A DNA stretch of 64,000 nucleotides from Geothermovivens sp964644845 (GCA_964644845.1 CAZXXS010000011.1:71816-135815); one strand, 5' to 3'; shown: positions 17,260-26,673, counted from the first letter of the stretch. The notes: generated by a model not told the origin, from the sequence alone. Translations and numbers: made by a program.

Positions 17260-18555
17260 ATGGAAACTGCGCGCATTGGGACAGACGCTTCACTGGATCG
17301 CAAATACCGGTACTGGAGGTCCCGGGTTTTCGGGACGTTGTTTGTGGCCTACGGGTCGTACTACCTGTGCCGGGTAAACTTCTCCGTGGCCCTGCCGGAA
17401 ATTCAAAAAACACTCGGGGCCAGCAAGGCCGAAGTGGGGGCCATTGCCACGGCGCTTTACGCTGCCTACGCCATCGGCCAGGTGGTGAATGGACAGCTGG
17501 GTGACCGCGTCGGCGGTCGTGTCATGATGCTGGTCGGCATGCTGGTCTCGGCCCTGATGAATCTGCTCTTTGGCTTTGGCCACGCCCTCGGGTTTTTGAT
17601 CGCTGTCTGGGCCGTGAACGGGTACTTTCAGGCCACTGGCTGGCCCTCGATCATGAAAATCATGGCCGCGTGGTTCACCCAAAAAGAACGCGGCACGATC
17701 ATGGGCTGGTTCTCGACCAACTACCAGATTGGAAATGTTCTGGCGTGGTTGCTTGCAGGTTACCTGGTGGAAAAGCTGGGCTGGCGTGCCACCTTCTGGG
17801 TGCCGGCGGCCATCTTCGGGGTGCTGTCCATTCTGGTGTACATGGGCACCCGGGATGCCCCGGAACAGGTCGGCTTGCCACCTGTGGAGGCATACCGCGG
17901 GGACGCGGAACAGGTGAAGTCGGAGCGCGAAGACATTTACCCCGGTTTCCGCTACACGCTGCGCAAGACTTTCCTGAACAAGTGGGTGTGGCTCCTGGGT
18001 GTGATCTACTTGGCCATCGATTACGCGCGTTACGGCTTGATGACCTGGGCCCCGACCTTCATCCTGGAGGTACAGCACGCGCCCCTCAAGCAATCCGCAT
18101 TCAAAGCGGCCATTTTGCCACTGCTTGGCAGTGTGGGCTCCATTTTCGCCGGTTGGGCTTCCGACAAGTGGTTCGGAGCGCGCCGCGGACCGATCTCAGC
18201 CATCATGTTGTTTGGTCTGGCAATTTTCACCTACCTCTTCCGAATTGTCCCCGGTAACAACTGGGTGTTGAGCCTGGTGGTGCTCGGTTTGGCCGGATTC
18301 TGCCTCTACGGGCCGCACAGCCTTTTGGGAGGCGCTGCGGCGATGGACTTTGGAACGCGCAAGGCAGCGGCTTCGGCGGCCGGTTTCATCGACGCCCTGG
18401 GCTACGTCGGTGCGATTCTGGCAGGCTGGGGTAGCGGAATGCTGATCGACCATTACAGCTGGACAGCGGCTTTCATCTCTTGGGTCCTGGCGGCTCTTCT
18501 CGGTGCCATCTTGTCGGCTGTGATGTGGAACGTGAAACCTTCGCAGGAAGAGTAG
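17260..18555 (+). CDS. GlpT/UhpT-like organophosphate:phosphate antiporter (MFS)
   Basis: This is a 431-residue major facilitator with about 12 hydrophobic segments. The N-terminus YRYWRSRVFGTLFVAYGSYY and SVALPEIQKTLG, plus ATGWPSIMKIMAAWF and a second half with FCLYGPHSLLGGAAAMDFG, are typical of the organophosphate:Pi antiporter family (GlpT, UhpT). Such carriers import glycerol-3-phosphate, hexose phosphates or phosphoglycerates in exchange for phosphate. The ATG at 17260, after TGGGAGA, gives the family N-terminus; the in-frame extension back to 17026 has no membrane-protein character. Its position among secreted phosphoesterases, an aldolase and HAD phosphatases supports uptake of a phosphorylated compound. 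Confidence 0.88.
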   Translation: METARIGTDASLDRKYRYWRSRVFGTLFVAYGSYYLCRVNFSVALPEIQKTLGASKAEVGAIATALYAAYAIGQVVNGQLGDRVGGRVMMLVGMLVSALMNLLFGFGHALGFLIAVWAVNGYFQATGWPSIMKIMAAWFTQKERGTIMGWFSTNYQIGNVLAWLLAGYLVEKLGWRATFWVPAAIFGVLSILVYMGTRDAPEQVGLPPVEAYRGDAEQVKSEREDIYPGFRYTLRKTFLNKWVWLLGVIYLAIDYARYGLMTWAPTFILEVQHAPLKQSAFKAAILPLLGSVGSIFAGWASDKWFGARRGPISAIMLFGLAIFTYLFRIVPGNNWVLSLVVLGLAGFCLYGPHSLLGGAAAMDFGTRKAAASAAGFIDALGYVGAILAGWGSGMLIDHYSWTAAFISWVLAALLGAILSAVMWNVKPSQEE

Positions 18556-18690
18556 GTCCCGCGGGAGACTTGTGGTCTGAAGAAACAGACCTGAAACACA
18601 CCGGCCGCTGGGAGCACGTCTGCCGGTGAGAGGGTCAACCTGAGCATTTGAAGTCCAAGGGACTGAGCGTAGAAGGAGGGACATCCTGGG

Positions 18691-18731
18691 GCCGTCACCA
18701 GTGTCCTGGCGCATGGTGACGGCTCTTCTTT
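18691..18731 (+). terminator. Hairpin terminator after the antiporter gene
   Basis: A perfect 10-bp stem (18691-18700 GCCGTCACCA with 18714-18723 TGGTGACGGC) has a 13-base loop and is followed by TCTTCTTT. Two smaller hairpins precede it: GGTCTG/CAGACC near 18575 and CACCGGC/GCCGGTG near 18600. Confidence 0.7.
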
Positions 18732-18774
18732 AGCTGGACGTTTTCGACGACAACCGGCGCAGAAGCCGCGGTCA

Positions 18775-19686
18775 ATGATTTTCGGAACTAAGCGGGCGAA
18801 CTTCGACGGGTTAGCGAGGAGAGCGGTGTTGTTTTCTGGAGAAGGAGCTGTGCAAGAAAATGCCTCTGCGGGAAAGCGCGCGCAGGCGTTACTGAACTCG
18901 GAGCTGCTGGAAACGGTACGACGGGCGCGCGCCTTCGCCATTGACCTGGACGGAACCACGGTCCTGGGACCCAAGCTGTTTCCGTGGATGCCAGATCTGC
19001 TTGAGAAGATCAGAAGCTCAGGGCGCAGATTCCTCATCTTAAGCAACAATTCTTCCAAGAGCGATGCCGAGCACGCGCGCATGCTTCGGGAGATGGGGCT
19101 CGATGTCCGTGCCGAGGACGTGTTCACGTCGGCAGACGCCACGATCATGTACCTGAGTTCTCGAATGCGCCGTTTGTATCTGCTCGCGACTCCGGGCGTG
19201 ACCGAAGATTTCAAGCGGGCTGGGTTCGAACTCACCGAGAACAATCCAGAAGCGGTTGTGTTGGCTTTTGACCTGACGCTGACCTACGAGAAGCTGGACA
19301 GGGCTTGTTACTTTGTTCGCAAGGGAGTGCCCTTCCTGGCGACGCACCACGACACAACCTGGATGGTTGGTCCGGACGAGCACAAACCGGACTGCGGGGC
19401 TCTGGCGGCGGCCATCACGGCGGCTACGGGCGTGCGGCCCAGGTACTTCGGCAAACCCCAGGTGACGATGTTGCGCGGTGCTGCGCAGCGTCTGGGTGTG
19501 AAAAAGAACGAACTGGTCCTAGTCGGTGACCGACTCGACACCGATGTGCCGATGGGCCACCGCTTCGGCATTCCCACCGTGCTGGTGTTGAGTGGAAAGA
19601 CCAAACCTGAGGATCTTGAGACCTCCAGGTACCAAGCTGATTTCGTGCTCCAGAACAGCGGCGAGTTGATTCCTTACCTGACCTGA
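18775..19686 (+). CDS. HAD-IIA phosphatase (NagD / phosphoglycolate-phosphatase-like)
   Basis: This roughly 300-residue HAD subfamily IIA enzyme has motif I AFAIDLDGTTVLGPKLF, motif II in LILSNNSSKS, a large C2 cap, the motif III lysine in YFGKPQVTML and motif IV VGDRLDTDVPMG. Relatives (NagD, p-nitrophenyl phosphatase, glycerol-phosphate or phosphoglycolate phosphatase) remove phosphate from small metabolites. The start is uncertain. The ATG at 18775 lacks a clear SD; the GTG at 18826 has AGGAG at a tight 4-base spacing and still precedes motif I by about 40 residues. A terminator lies upstream, so it is probably transcribed apart from the antiporter. Confidence 0.85.
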   Translation: MIFGTKRANFDGLARRAVLFSGEGAVQENASAGKRAQALLNSELLETVRRARAFAIDLDGTTVLGPKLFPWMPDLLEKIRSSGRRFLILSNNSSKSDAEHARMLREMGLDVRAEDVFTSADATIMYLSSRMRRLYLLATPGVTEDFKRAGFELTENNPEAVVLAFDLTLTYEKLDRACYFVRKGVPFLATHHDTTWMVGPDEHKPDCGALAAAITAATGVRPRYFGKPQVTMLRGAAQRLGVKKNELVLVGDRLDTDVPMGHRFGIPTVLVLSGKTKPEDLETSRYQADFVLQNSGELIPYLT

Positions 19687-20057
19687 TGATCTGAAGCTTT
19701 GATCCGAGCCTTTTGTTTGTGTAGACTACGCGGCACCGGGGACTGAGTACGCAGAGAACCGGTGGGCTTCTGCGGGATTGTGCTGAGTCCGGTGTACGGT
19801 GCAGGACGGGGTCCAGCGGGCGCAGGTCTTTGTCCTTGCGCTTTTTGCGGATAGATTGTGTCGCCTCGGGTCTGGCGCCGGAGGTCGGGTGTAAGCGAAA
19901 AGTGACCGCCCCTGTCTTGACGGTTCGCACAGCTGGTTGCCGCGACGGCAAACCACGCGGGCCTGCGCCCTGAGTTCGTCCCTGCACCCTACTGTTCGGT
20001 ATGGGCGTAGCCTGACGGGGCAACGGGGTGTTGATTTAAAGTGAGGAGGAAAGCAGG
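19687..20057 (+). other. Intergenic leader region before a phosphoesterase gene
   Basis: This 371-bp gap contains the promoter candidate at 19699-19727 and then about 320 bases of leader up to the SD GAGGAGGAAAG before 20058. I see no RNA family, terminator or convincing small gene in the leader. Confidence 0.4.
19699..19727 (+). promoter_or_regulatory. Sigma70-type promoter candidate
   Basis: TTGATC at 19699-19704, a 17-base spacer and TAGACT at 19722-19727. The 12-base word GTTTGTGTAGAC within it recurs at about 42155-42166, also between genes. Confidence 0.55.
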
Positions 20058-21209
20058 ATGCGGCGGACGCTGACATTGTTGCTTGTTGGACTGGTTGCGG
20101 CCGTACCTGCGCTTGCGCAGCACGGTTTGCATTTCGTTGTGGAACCCTACCTTCAGAATGTTTCGGAGACGGGCATTACGGTCATGTGGGAGACGAATGC
20201 TCCGTCAAATTCGACCGTTGAATTTGGGCTGAGCGCACGATTCGATCGGCGGGTGCAAGACACAACCTTCGTCCAGATCCACGAGGTGCATTTGAGGGGA
20301 CTCAAGCCGCAGACGGTGTACTTTTACCGGGTGATTAGCCGGGACAAAACAGGATCGAGTTTGGCCAGCGACACGCTGTCTTTTCAGACGGCTGTGCTGC
20401 CCGAGACCGCTTTCGCGTTCGCTGTTGTTGGCGATTCCCGTACCTACCCTGACCGCTGGGGCCGGATTGCCGGGCTGGTTTGGGGAGAGCGGCCGAACTT
20501 TGTTTTGCACGTCGGCGACGTGGTGACCAACGGCAACGTTAAAGAGCAGTGGGTGCGCGAGTTTTTGATGCCCGCGGCCAGGCTGTTCGGCCGAGTTCCC
20601 TTCTTCGTTGCCATCGGCAACCACGAGCGCAACGCACACTGGTTCTACGACTACATGTGCAACCCACCGCCGGAAAACTACTACACTTTCACTTACGGAG
20701 ATGCCGAGTTCATCGTTGTGGACACGAATGACAGGCAGGGATTGCAGCCCGGCGGCCGGCAGTACAACTGGCTGGTACACGCCCTGAAATCTTCGAAAGC
20801 GACGTGGAAGTTCGTTGCGCACCATCACCCGCCCTACTCGTCGGACGAAAACGACTACGGCGACGCCTACCGAGGGCCCACGACCCTGGGCGATCCGCAG
20901 GTACGGCTGCTGGTACCGCTCTACGAGAAGTACGGGGTAGACATCGTGTGGGTTGGACACATTCACACCTACGAACGAACCTGGCCGATCCGGAAGGGAC
21001 GGGTGGATGAAAAACGCGGTGTCATTTACATCCAGGCGGGCGGAGGCGGCGCCGAACTGGAAGACTTCGCCCCAACCCGTAGCTGGTTCACGGCCAAAGT
21101 GCTGCGGAACTGGCAGTACTGCCTGGTGACGATCCACGACCGTACGCTCGTCGTGATGACTTACGACATCGACGGCCGGATGGTGGATTACTTGAAACTT
21201 CACAAGTGA
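20058..21209 (+). CDS. Secreted purple acid phosphatase-like metallophosphoesterase
   Basis: This 383-residue secreted enzyme has a signal peptide (LLLVGLVAAVPALAQ). Residues 25-120 form the fibronectin-like N-terminal domain of purple acid phosphatases (GITVMWETNAPSNSTVEFG). The catalytic core carries VVGDSRTY, HVGDVVTNG, IGNHERN, HHHPPYS and VGHIHTYERTW, and ends without a sorting domain. It may therefore stay periplasmic or be released, unlike the three relatives that have a T9SS-like tail. It is closest to the catalytic part of the next gene (shared PYLQNV, MWET, NAHWFYD). The ATG follows GTGAGGAGGAAAGCAGG. The likely substrate is an extracytoplasmic phosphate ester. Confidence 0.9.
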   Translation: MRRTLTLLLVGLVAAVPALAQHGLHFVVEPYLQNVSETGITVMWETNAPSNSTVEFGLSARFDRRVQDTTFVQIHEVHLRGLKPQTVYFYRVISRDKTGSSLASDTLSFQTAVLPETAFAFAVVGDSRTYPDRWGRIAGLVWGERPNFVLHVGDVVTNGNVKEQWVREFLMPAARLFGRVPFFVAIGNHERNAHWFYDYMCNPPPENYYTFTYGDAEFIVVDTNDRQGLQPGGRQYNWLVHALKSSKATWKFVAHHHPPYSSDENDYGDAYRGPTTLGDPQVRLLVPLYEKYGVDIVWVGHIHTYERTWPIRKGRVDEKRGVIYIQAGGGGAELEDFAPTRSWFTAKVLRNWQYCLVTIHDRTLVVMTYDIDGRMVDYLKLHK

Positions 21210-21619
21210 GGGGGCATCGAAGGCCACGGACGTTGCGGAGGCACCTTACGGCGACTGTGCACGTGCTGCCAATGCCTTGCTTGTCGGCACTTCGGAGAAC
21301 AGCAAGAGTGCGTTCTTTTGACCCGCGCTGCGCGAAAGGGACGCCTTAACGGTCCAGCGTGTGACCTGTGGGCTTGCCCTCAAATGCCTGAAGGTGGGTC
21401 GGCGTGAGTGCAAATGAGTTGCGATGTGTTCCTGTTGCTTGTCGTTGCGACGCGGTGGGGATCGTCAGCGAAGTCATGCTTGTCGAATGAACACGGAGGT
21501 CACGGCTGTTCGCGTTTTAAATGAGCAAGAGGACGTCGGGATCACCGGAACGGCTCCCCGGAGCCCGGCGTGGGACTACGTGGAACGCAGAAACGCTCTG
21601 TCAGAATTGGAGGTGTGAA
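21210..21619 (+). other. Intergenic region with a possible short ORF abutting the next gene
   Basis: This 410-bp gap has no clear promoter or terminator. A frame beginning at the ATG at 21487 (43 residues, ending LSELEV) stops at 21618, one base before the ATG at 21620. It has no visible SD and no recognisable similarity, so it may be chance. Confidence 0.25.
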
Positions 21620-23881
21620 ATGGTCAGGTTGCGGAGTGCACAGATCGTGTGGCTTGCAGTTGTCGCATTGGCACTGGTGTGCGTGCAGGCCACTGCAGCC
21701 AGGGTGTTGGACGAGTCCGAACCGAACGACTTCGCTGCTTTGGCAAACAGAATTGCGGTCGGCGACACAGTGGCCGCCACCTTTTCTTCGAGATCCGACG
21801 CGGATTGGTTTGTGTTCGACTGGGACTCGACGCGGATGTACTACCTCACAAGCATCGAAAATGAGGCCGGCGTCCAACCGGATCTTCTGCTCTTTTTCGG
21901 CGACGACACCACCCGCAACATCCTGACCAGCTCAGTGGCGGGCAGAAACGGCAACGGGAATTTCCGCCTGTCGGGTTACGTTCCCGCACGTACAGGTCGC
22001 TACTACGCCAAGATCGTGAACGCCGACTCGATGGCTGGCGCGTACAAGATCAGGCTGGTTGGCGGCAGAAGCATTGATTCGCTGTTGGCCAACGAACCGG
22101 ATAATGACTACGTGGCGGCTTTGCGGCACCACGCTATTCCCACGAACGGAGACACCCTTGTTGCGGCCATCTACCCGGCCAACGACGTGGACTTGTTCTG
22201 GTTTCAGGGCCAGGCTGGTCTGATGTGCAGTGTGTTCACGTGTCCGGTGCTGGGGCTCGACATCCGGGACACCGACACCTACATACAGCTGATCGACCCC
22301 AGTGGCCGTGTGCTTGCCGAAAATGACGACAGGGGTACGGAGCAGACGACCAGTGGACCGCGCAACAACACCTTTTCTCAAATCACCAAAACGCTTCCGG
22401 TCACGGGACGCTACTACATTCGGGTGCGCTGCTTTTACAACGAGGATGCTCACACGGGGCCCATCAACGAGGAGCGTCCCGGCACGGGGGAGTACGGGAT
22501 TTCTGTTTCCGTGAGTACGCCGCCGCCGGAGCCAATGGCCTTCAACAAGCTGCCGTACCTTCAGAACGTTCGGGAGGACGGCATCACGATCATGTGGGAA
22601 ACAACGCAGCCGGCGGATTCCCGCGTTGAATACGGCCCCGATTCAACGTACGGATTTTCGGTGTCCGACACGGCCAAGGTCAAGATTCACGAGGTCAGAA
22701 TCAAGGGCCTGGATCCCGAGACGACCTACCACTACAGAGTTCGCAGCGACACCTTGGTGAGCGCAGACGCTACGTTTCGTACAGCCATCTTTCCTTCCAC
22801 GCCGTTTCGATTTGCGGTCTGGGGCGACAGTCGGACGGACATCTCGGCCCACGCGCGAGTTGTGAGAGCCATGGTTCGGTGGCACCCGGACATTGCCGTC
22901 AACGTGGGCGACATCGTGACCAGAGGCAGCGTGTACAGCCAGTGGTCCGATGAGTTCTTCACGCCTGCCCACCCGCTGATGGTGAACACACCCGTGTACG
23001 TGTCGATTGGTAACCACGAAGGGAATGCACACTGGTTTTACGACTTCTTTTCATTCCCTCCGCCCGAGGACTACTTCAGCTTCAATTACGGGAACGCACA
23101 CTTCATCATTCTGGACACGAACAAACCGTACTACCCAGGATCCCCGCAGTACAAGTGGTTCGAAGATGATCTGAAATCCAGTGCCCGAAAAAAGGCCACC
23201 TGGACCTTCGTCTTCTTCCACCATCCACCGTGGAGCCAACAGTGGGACAGCCCAGGTTACACTGGCGAGGCTGCCGTGCGGCGGTACCTGGTGCCTCTCC
23301 TCGAAGGTGAAGACCACGTAGATTTTGTGTTCAACGGGCACACGCACGACTACGAGCGCGGCTTCCGGAATGGCGTGTACTACATCATCACCGGCGGCGG
23401 TGGTGCCGCACTGGACCGCACCAAAACCGGTAACTGGCCGCACATCGCCGTCTGGCTTTCGCAGTACCACTTCTGTGTGCTGGACGTCAACGGTCCTGAC
23501 CTGGTGTTCAAAGCGGTGTCGCCCACAGGTGTGATCCTGGACAGCTTGCGTTTGCACAAAAGTGCCAGCGGTGTGAAGAGCGAGACCGGTGGTACTGCAC
23601 CGCTTTCTTTCGACATTCAGCGAGCTTACCCAAACCCGTTCCGACAGAACACGCAACTTACACTCCGCATTCCCGGGGCGGGTCGTGTTCACGTGTTGAT
23701 TTCCGATGTGCTGGGTCGTGTCGTCCGGGAACTCGAGGTGCGCAAGAGCGCTGCTGGCGTGGCCGTGGTTCGTTGGGATGGCCGGAACCAGAACGGCGAA
23801 CTTGTGCCCTCCGGTGTCTACTTTGCCGTAGCGCGCTGGAACGGCCAGCGTCGTGTGGTGAAGATGGTGCGAATAGAGTAA
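21620..23881 (+). CDS. Secreted PPC-PPC-phosphoesterase fusion with T9SS-like sorting domain
   Basis: This is a 753-residue protein. A signal peptide (QIVWLAVVALALVCVQATAA) is followed by a PPC pair (about 30-295) of the same two alternating types seen at 4323-7139: ESEPNDFAAL with RMYYLTS, then NEPDN, IYPANDVDLFWF, RDTDT and NDD. Next come a purple acid phosphatase N-terminal Fn-like domain (about 310-395) and a metallophosphoesterase core (WGDSRTD, NVGDIVTRG, IGNHEGNAHWFYD, FHHPPWS, NGHTHDYERG). The last 90 residues form a sorting-like domain with the variant motif RAYPNPFRQNTQLTL, ending VKMVRIE. GGAGGTG precedes the ATG. It is the fourth phosphoesterase of the cluster and links it to the PPC protein. 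Confidence 0.9.
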   Translation: MVRLRSAQIVWLAVVALALVCVQATAARVLDESEPNDFAALANRIAVGDTVAATFSSRSDADWFVFDWDSTRMYYLTSIENEAGVQPDLLLFFGDDTTRNILTSSVAGRNGNGNFRLSGYVPARTGRYYAKIVNADSMAGAYKIRLVGGRSIDSLLANEPDNDYVAALRHHAIPTNGDTLVAAIYPANDVDLFWFQGQAGLMCSVFTCPVLGLDIRDTDTYIQLIDPSGRVLAENDDRGTEQTTSGPRNNTFSQITKTLPVTGRYYIRVRCFYNEDAHTGPINEERPGTGEYGISVSVSTPPPEPMAFNKLPYLQNVREDGITIMWETTQPADSRVEYGPDSTYGFSVSDTAKVKIHEVRIKGLDPETTYHYRVRSDTLVSADATFRTAIFPSTPFRFAVWGDSRTDISAHARVVRAMVRWHPDIAVNVGDIVTRGSVYSQWSDEFFTPAHPLMVNTPVYVSIGNHEGNAHWFYDFFSFPPPEDYFSFNYGNAHFIILDTNKPYYPGSPQYKWFEDDLKSSARKKATWTFVFFHHPPWSQQWDSPGYTGEAAVRRYLVPLLEGEDHVDFVFNGHTHDYERGFRNGVYYIITGGGGAALDRTKTGNWPHIAVWLSQYHFCVLDVNGPDLVFKAVSPTGVILDSLRLHKSASGVKSETGGTAPLSFDIQRAYPNPFRQNTQLTLRIPGAGRVHVLISDVLGRVVRELEVRKSAAGVAVVRWDGRNQNGELVPSGVYFAVARWNGQRRVVKMVRIE

Positions 23882-23911
23882 CCTGGGTCCAAAAGCCCGG
23901 TTCCGATTTTG

Positions 23912-23948
23912 AAGGCCCACGGCACCAGCGGCGGTGGGCCTTCTTCTT
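23912..23948 (+). terminator. Hairpin terminator after the PPC-phosphoesterase gene
   Basis: AAGGCCCAC (23912-23920) pairs with GTGGGCCTT (23934-23942), followed by CTTCTT. It lies 30 bp after the stop codon. Confidence 0.75.
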
Positions 23949-24313
23949 GGGTTGGCGGGGCAAGGTCCAACTGGACTTGGCGGGTTTCTGCACTCCGCGA
24001 GTTAGGGCTCGCAGTGCCTGCGAAAGGTAGAGCGAGGTTCAAGGTTGTGCTCCGTCGGTGAGGGTGCGGTGAGTTTCGAGCGGTTTCGCCAACCGGGTCC
24101 AGGGGCTGCACAGAGGCAAGTCGTTTGAACCCTCCCCGCAAACCCGAGGGAGGACCACGGCCTTCACCAGACGAAGGAAAGCGGGGATCCGAACGTAGCA
24201 CTTCCTGCGCCGCTTGCCAAGCTTGTGGGCTCCCTTTTCGGCCGGGACAAGGCTGTTTCAGCGGGCCGTGATTCTCCTCGAAGAAATCAGTCCATTTCCG
24301 GGATAAAACCGGC

Positions 24314-24342
24314 TTGCAAACGTCGGCCAGACGGTGTACCTT
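24314..24342 (+). promoter_or_regulatory. Sigma70-type promoter candidate
   Basis: TTGCAA at 24314-24319, a 17-base spacer and TACCTT at 24337-24342, about 80 bases before the ATG at 24422. Confidence 0.5.
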
Positions 24343-24421
24343 AGCTCGGGGCTGTGCGAGCCGTAGGCTTGCTTGGCTACGGCGCTCGAATACAGTTTGA
24401 ACGGACCAGCAGGATGCCTCA

Positions 24422-25597
24422 ATGAAGATCGGTTGTCTCGTTGCAGGGATGGCGCTTGCCGCCGGGCTTTCCTGGGGCAGTTTTGCGCAGGATTCCAGCG
24501 AGCCACAGGTTCTTGGCCGAGTCCAGGCCGATTTTCTGATCGAAATTTCCGGGGTCGTGGCCAGTCGACAGAACCCGGGAGTCCTGTGGGTCCACAACGA
24601 TTCCGGTGGCGACAACGCCATCTACGCGCTCGACCTGCACGGGCGTCTGCTCGGGATCTACCGCCTCGCAGGGTCGCGGAACCGAGACTGGGAAGACATC
24701 GCCATCGGACCGGGGACTGACTCCTTGAGCTGGGTTGTGTACGTCGGGGACATTGGGGACAATTCCCGCACGCGTGCGACAAAAATCATCTACAGGGTTC
24801 CGGAACCTCACGTTGACACAACCCAGGTGACCGTTGACACGACTCTGTACGATGTCGACAGAATCGTTTTTGCTTACCCTGACGGCGTCCACAACGCGGA
24901 GACGCTGATGGTGGACCCGAAAACGGCCGACATTTACGTGGCCAACAAGAGCAGCATCACAACGCTCTACCGGGTTCCGCGGGACGCGCAGTTTTCTCCC
25001 ACCCCGACACTGAGGGTGGACACACTGGAGGTAGTCGCCCACCTGCTGTTCGGCACCGCGGTTGCAGGCGACATCGACGTTGAGTCACGGGAGATGCTCA
25101 TCAAAAACTACAGCCGTGTGTTTGGCTGGTCGCGCGGGGACACCCAGACGTGGGCTGAGGCGCTTAGCGTCCGGTACCACTTTTGGCCGTACCGAAAGGA
25201 GCCGCAGGGTGAGGCCATTTGCTGGACGGCGGACGGCAAAGGGTACCTCACGATCAGCGAAGGGGTTCACCCCAAGATCTACTACTACCGTCCCGCTCTC
25301 ACGGGGCTTCGGTTTTCTGGCCAGCGCACCCCGAGCGCAGCGGTCCTGCGTGCTACGTGGTTGTCCGGTCGTGAAAAGCTTGAAGCGACAATTCGCTTGC
25401 CGGCGTTTGGTCCGTGGGAAGTACGCATTCTAAACGTGCGCGGGAGGGAAATCGTGTCTCGAACGGTTGAGGCAGGGATGTGGGGGGAGCATCGTGTGCA
25501 GTTCAGTACGGCTGGTTGGTCAAGTGGCGTGTACCTCGTCCAGTTGAAACTGCGCGGGAAAATCTTCAAGACGCAAAGGGTGGTTGTGGTTCGCTGA
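24422..25597 (+). CDS. Secreted beta-propeller protein with divergent sorting-like domain
   Basis: This is a 391-residue secreted protein (signal LVAGMALAAGLSWGSFAQ). The central part has repeating beta-strand sequence (SGVVASRQNPGVLWVHNDSG, YALDLHGRLLGIYRL, NRDWEDIAIGPG, YVGDIGDN, AICWTADGKGYLTISEG), as in six-bladed propellers of esterase-like or SdiA-regulated type. The last 75 residues (VRILNVRGREIVSRTVEAG, SGVYLVQLKLRGK, ending RVVVVR) align in pattern with the T9SS-like domain, but the PNPF motif is missing. A promoter lies just upstream and the preceding gene has its own terminator, so it forms a separate unit. The function is unknown. Confidence 0.75.
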   Translation: MKIGCLVAGMALAAGLSWGSFAQDSSEPQVLGRVQADFLIEISGVVASRQNPGVLWVHNDSGGDNAIYALDLHGRLLGIYRLAGSRNRDWEDIAIGPGTDSLSWVVYVGDIGDNSRTRATKIIYRVPEPHVDTTQVTVDTTLYDVDRIVFAYPDGVHNAETLMVDPKTADIYVANKSSITTLYRVPRDAQFSPTPTLRVDTLEVVAHLLFGTAVAGDIDVESREMLIKNYSRVFGWSRGDTQTWAEALSVRYHFWPYRKEPQGEAICWTADGKGYLTISEGVHPKIYYYRPALTGLRFSGQRTPSAAVLRATWLSGREKLEATIRLPAFGPWEVRILNVRGREIVSRTVEAGMWGEHRVQFSTAGWSSGVYLVQLKLRGKIFKTQRVVVVR

Positions 25598-25737
25598 AAT
25601 CCGGGTCGCGAGGTGCGGTCTTTCTACTTTGCACAGTGGTAGGTAGGTTACAAGGGAAACCAGCGGAATTAGCGGGCTACTTGTTCGTTGTTGCGTCCAG
25701 CTTTTCAGTCCGGTGGGTAGAAGGCGAGGAGGTGTTC

Positions 25738-26088
25738 ATGGCAAACGTTGTGGTTTGGCACAATCCCCGGTGCCGGAAAAGTCGGGCAGGCGTCAAGTAC
25801 CTCGAAGAGAAGGGCGTGGATTTCGAGATCGTCGACTACATCAAAAACGGTGTGGATGCGGAGGAATTGGCGCGGATCATCCGGCTTTCCGGGCGGCCCG
25901 TTTCGGAATTCATCCGTACCAACGAGAAGGAGTACCGCGAGCTGGGTCTGAAGGGGAAAGAGCTGTCTCCGGAAGAATTCGCGCAGATCGTAGCTGAGCA
26001 TCCCAAACTGCTGCAAAGGCCGATTGTTGTTGCGGGCGAAAAGGTTGTTCTGGCCCAGCCGCCGGAACGGGTAGACGAGATCTTGTAG
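25738..26088 (+). CDS. ArsC/YffB/Spx-family thioredoxin-fold protein (arsenate reductase-like)
   Basis: This is a 116-residue protein with the ArsC-type active site VVWHNPRCRKSRAGVKYLEE near the N-terminus. GRPVSEFIRTNEKEYRELG and LLQRPIVVAGEKVVLAQPPER follow, typical of the glutaredoxin-like arsenate reductase family that includes YffB and Spx. The catalytic cysteine is present (CRKS). Whether it reduces arsenate, removes other thiol adducts or regulates transcription cannot be told, and no other arsenic resistance gene is nearby. The ATG at 25738 follows GAGGAGGTG; the longer frame back to 25480 overlaps the previous gene and is not supported. Confidence 0.88.
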   Translation: MANVVVWHNPRCRKSRAGVKYLEEKGVDFEIVDYIKNGVDAEELARIIRLSGRPVSEFIRTNEKEYRELGLKGKELSPEEFAQIVAEHPKLLQRPIVVAGEKVVLAQPPERVDEIL

Positions 26089-26673
26089 CACGCGTCTTTG
26101 ATCGAGTGCCGAGTAGGCGTTTTCCCCGGTTTTGCCGGTGCCGGCTGGTTCACTCGCTTGGCTTTTGTCGCTTGGACACGAATGGCAGATCCGTCCGCAG
26201 GGGAGTGACATTGGGGCTACCCCTCGTCGCCGCGAGAGGGAGGAGCAAAGCGGTCGAGGGCTCTTCTGCCCAGGTCCAGCGTGCGGAGCCTTGACGCGGG
26301 TGCCCTCCGGTCGTGAACGTGTGGGGTCCCCCGTGACGGAACGTCGGTTGTAGCGCCTGAAATCACTCCCCTGCCGGGAATTTCAGCAAGGCCTACCTCT
26401 GTTTCCCTCAGTTGCCGAGCGTGCTGACTGTGCGCTCGCCGATCAGGTTGTTTCCATCCACTCCATCCTGTTTTTCCAGATGTGGAGCGAGCTGCAAGTA
26501 AGCACTGCTTACCAGAGGGCATTGCCGTCCGGATCCGCACGAGTGGGTTCAGGCGAAAGCTGCTGATTTGGCGTCGTCGGGTCGTGGAGAGCGAGGGATC
26601 TGTTTTCGCAGGGGGTAGGGGCAAATCGGCTGCCTGAACCGGTTTTTGTGACTGGGAGGAGGCGAAAAAAGTC

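Larger units (their letters stand above)
23882..24421 (+). other. Intergenic region with terminator and promoter
   Basis: This 540-bp gap begins with a strong hairpin terminator (23912-23942) and ends with a promoter candidate (24314-24342). I see nothing recognisable between them. Confidence 0.5.
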
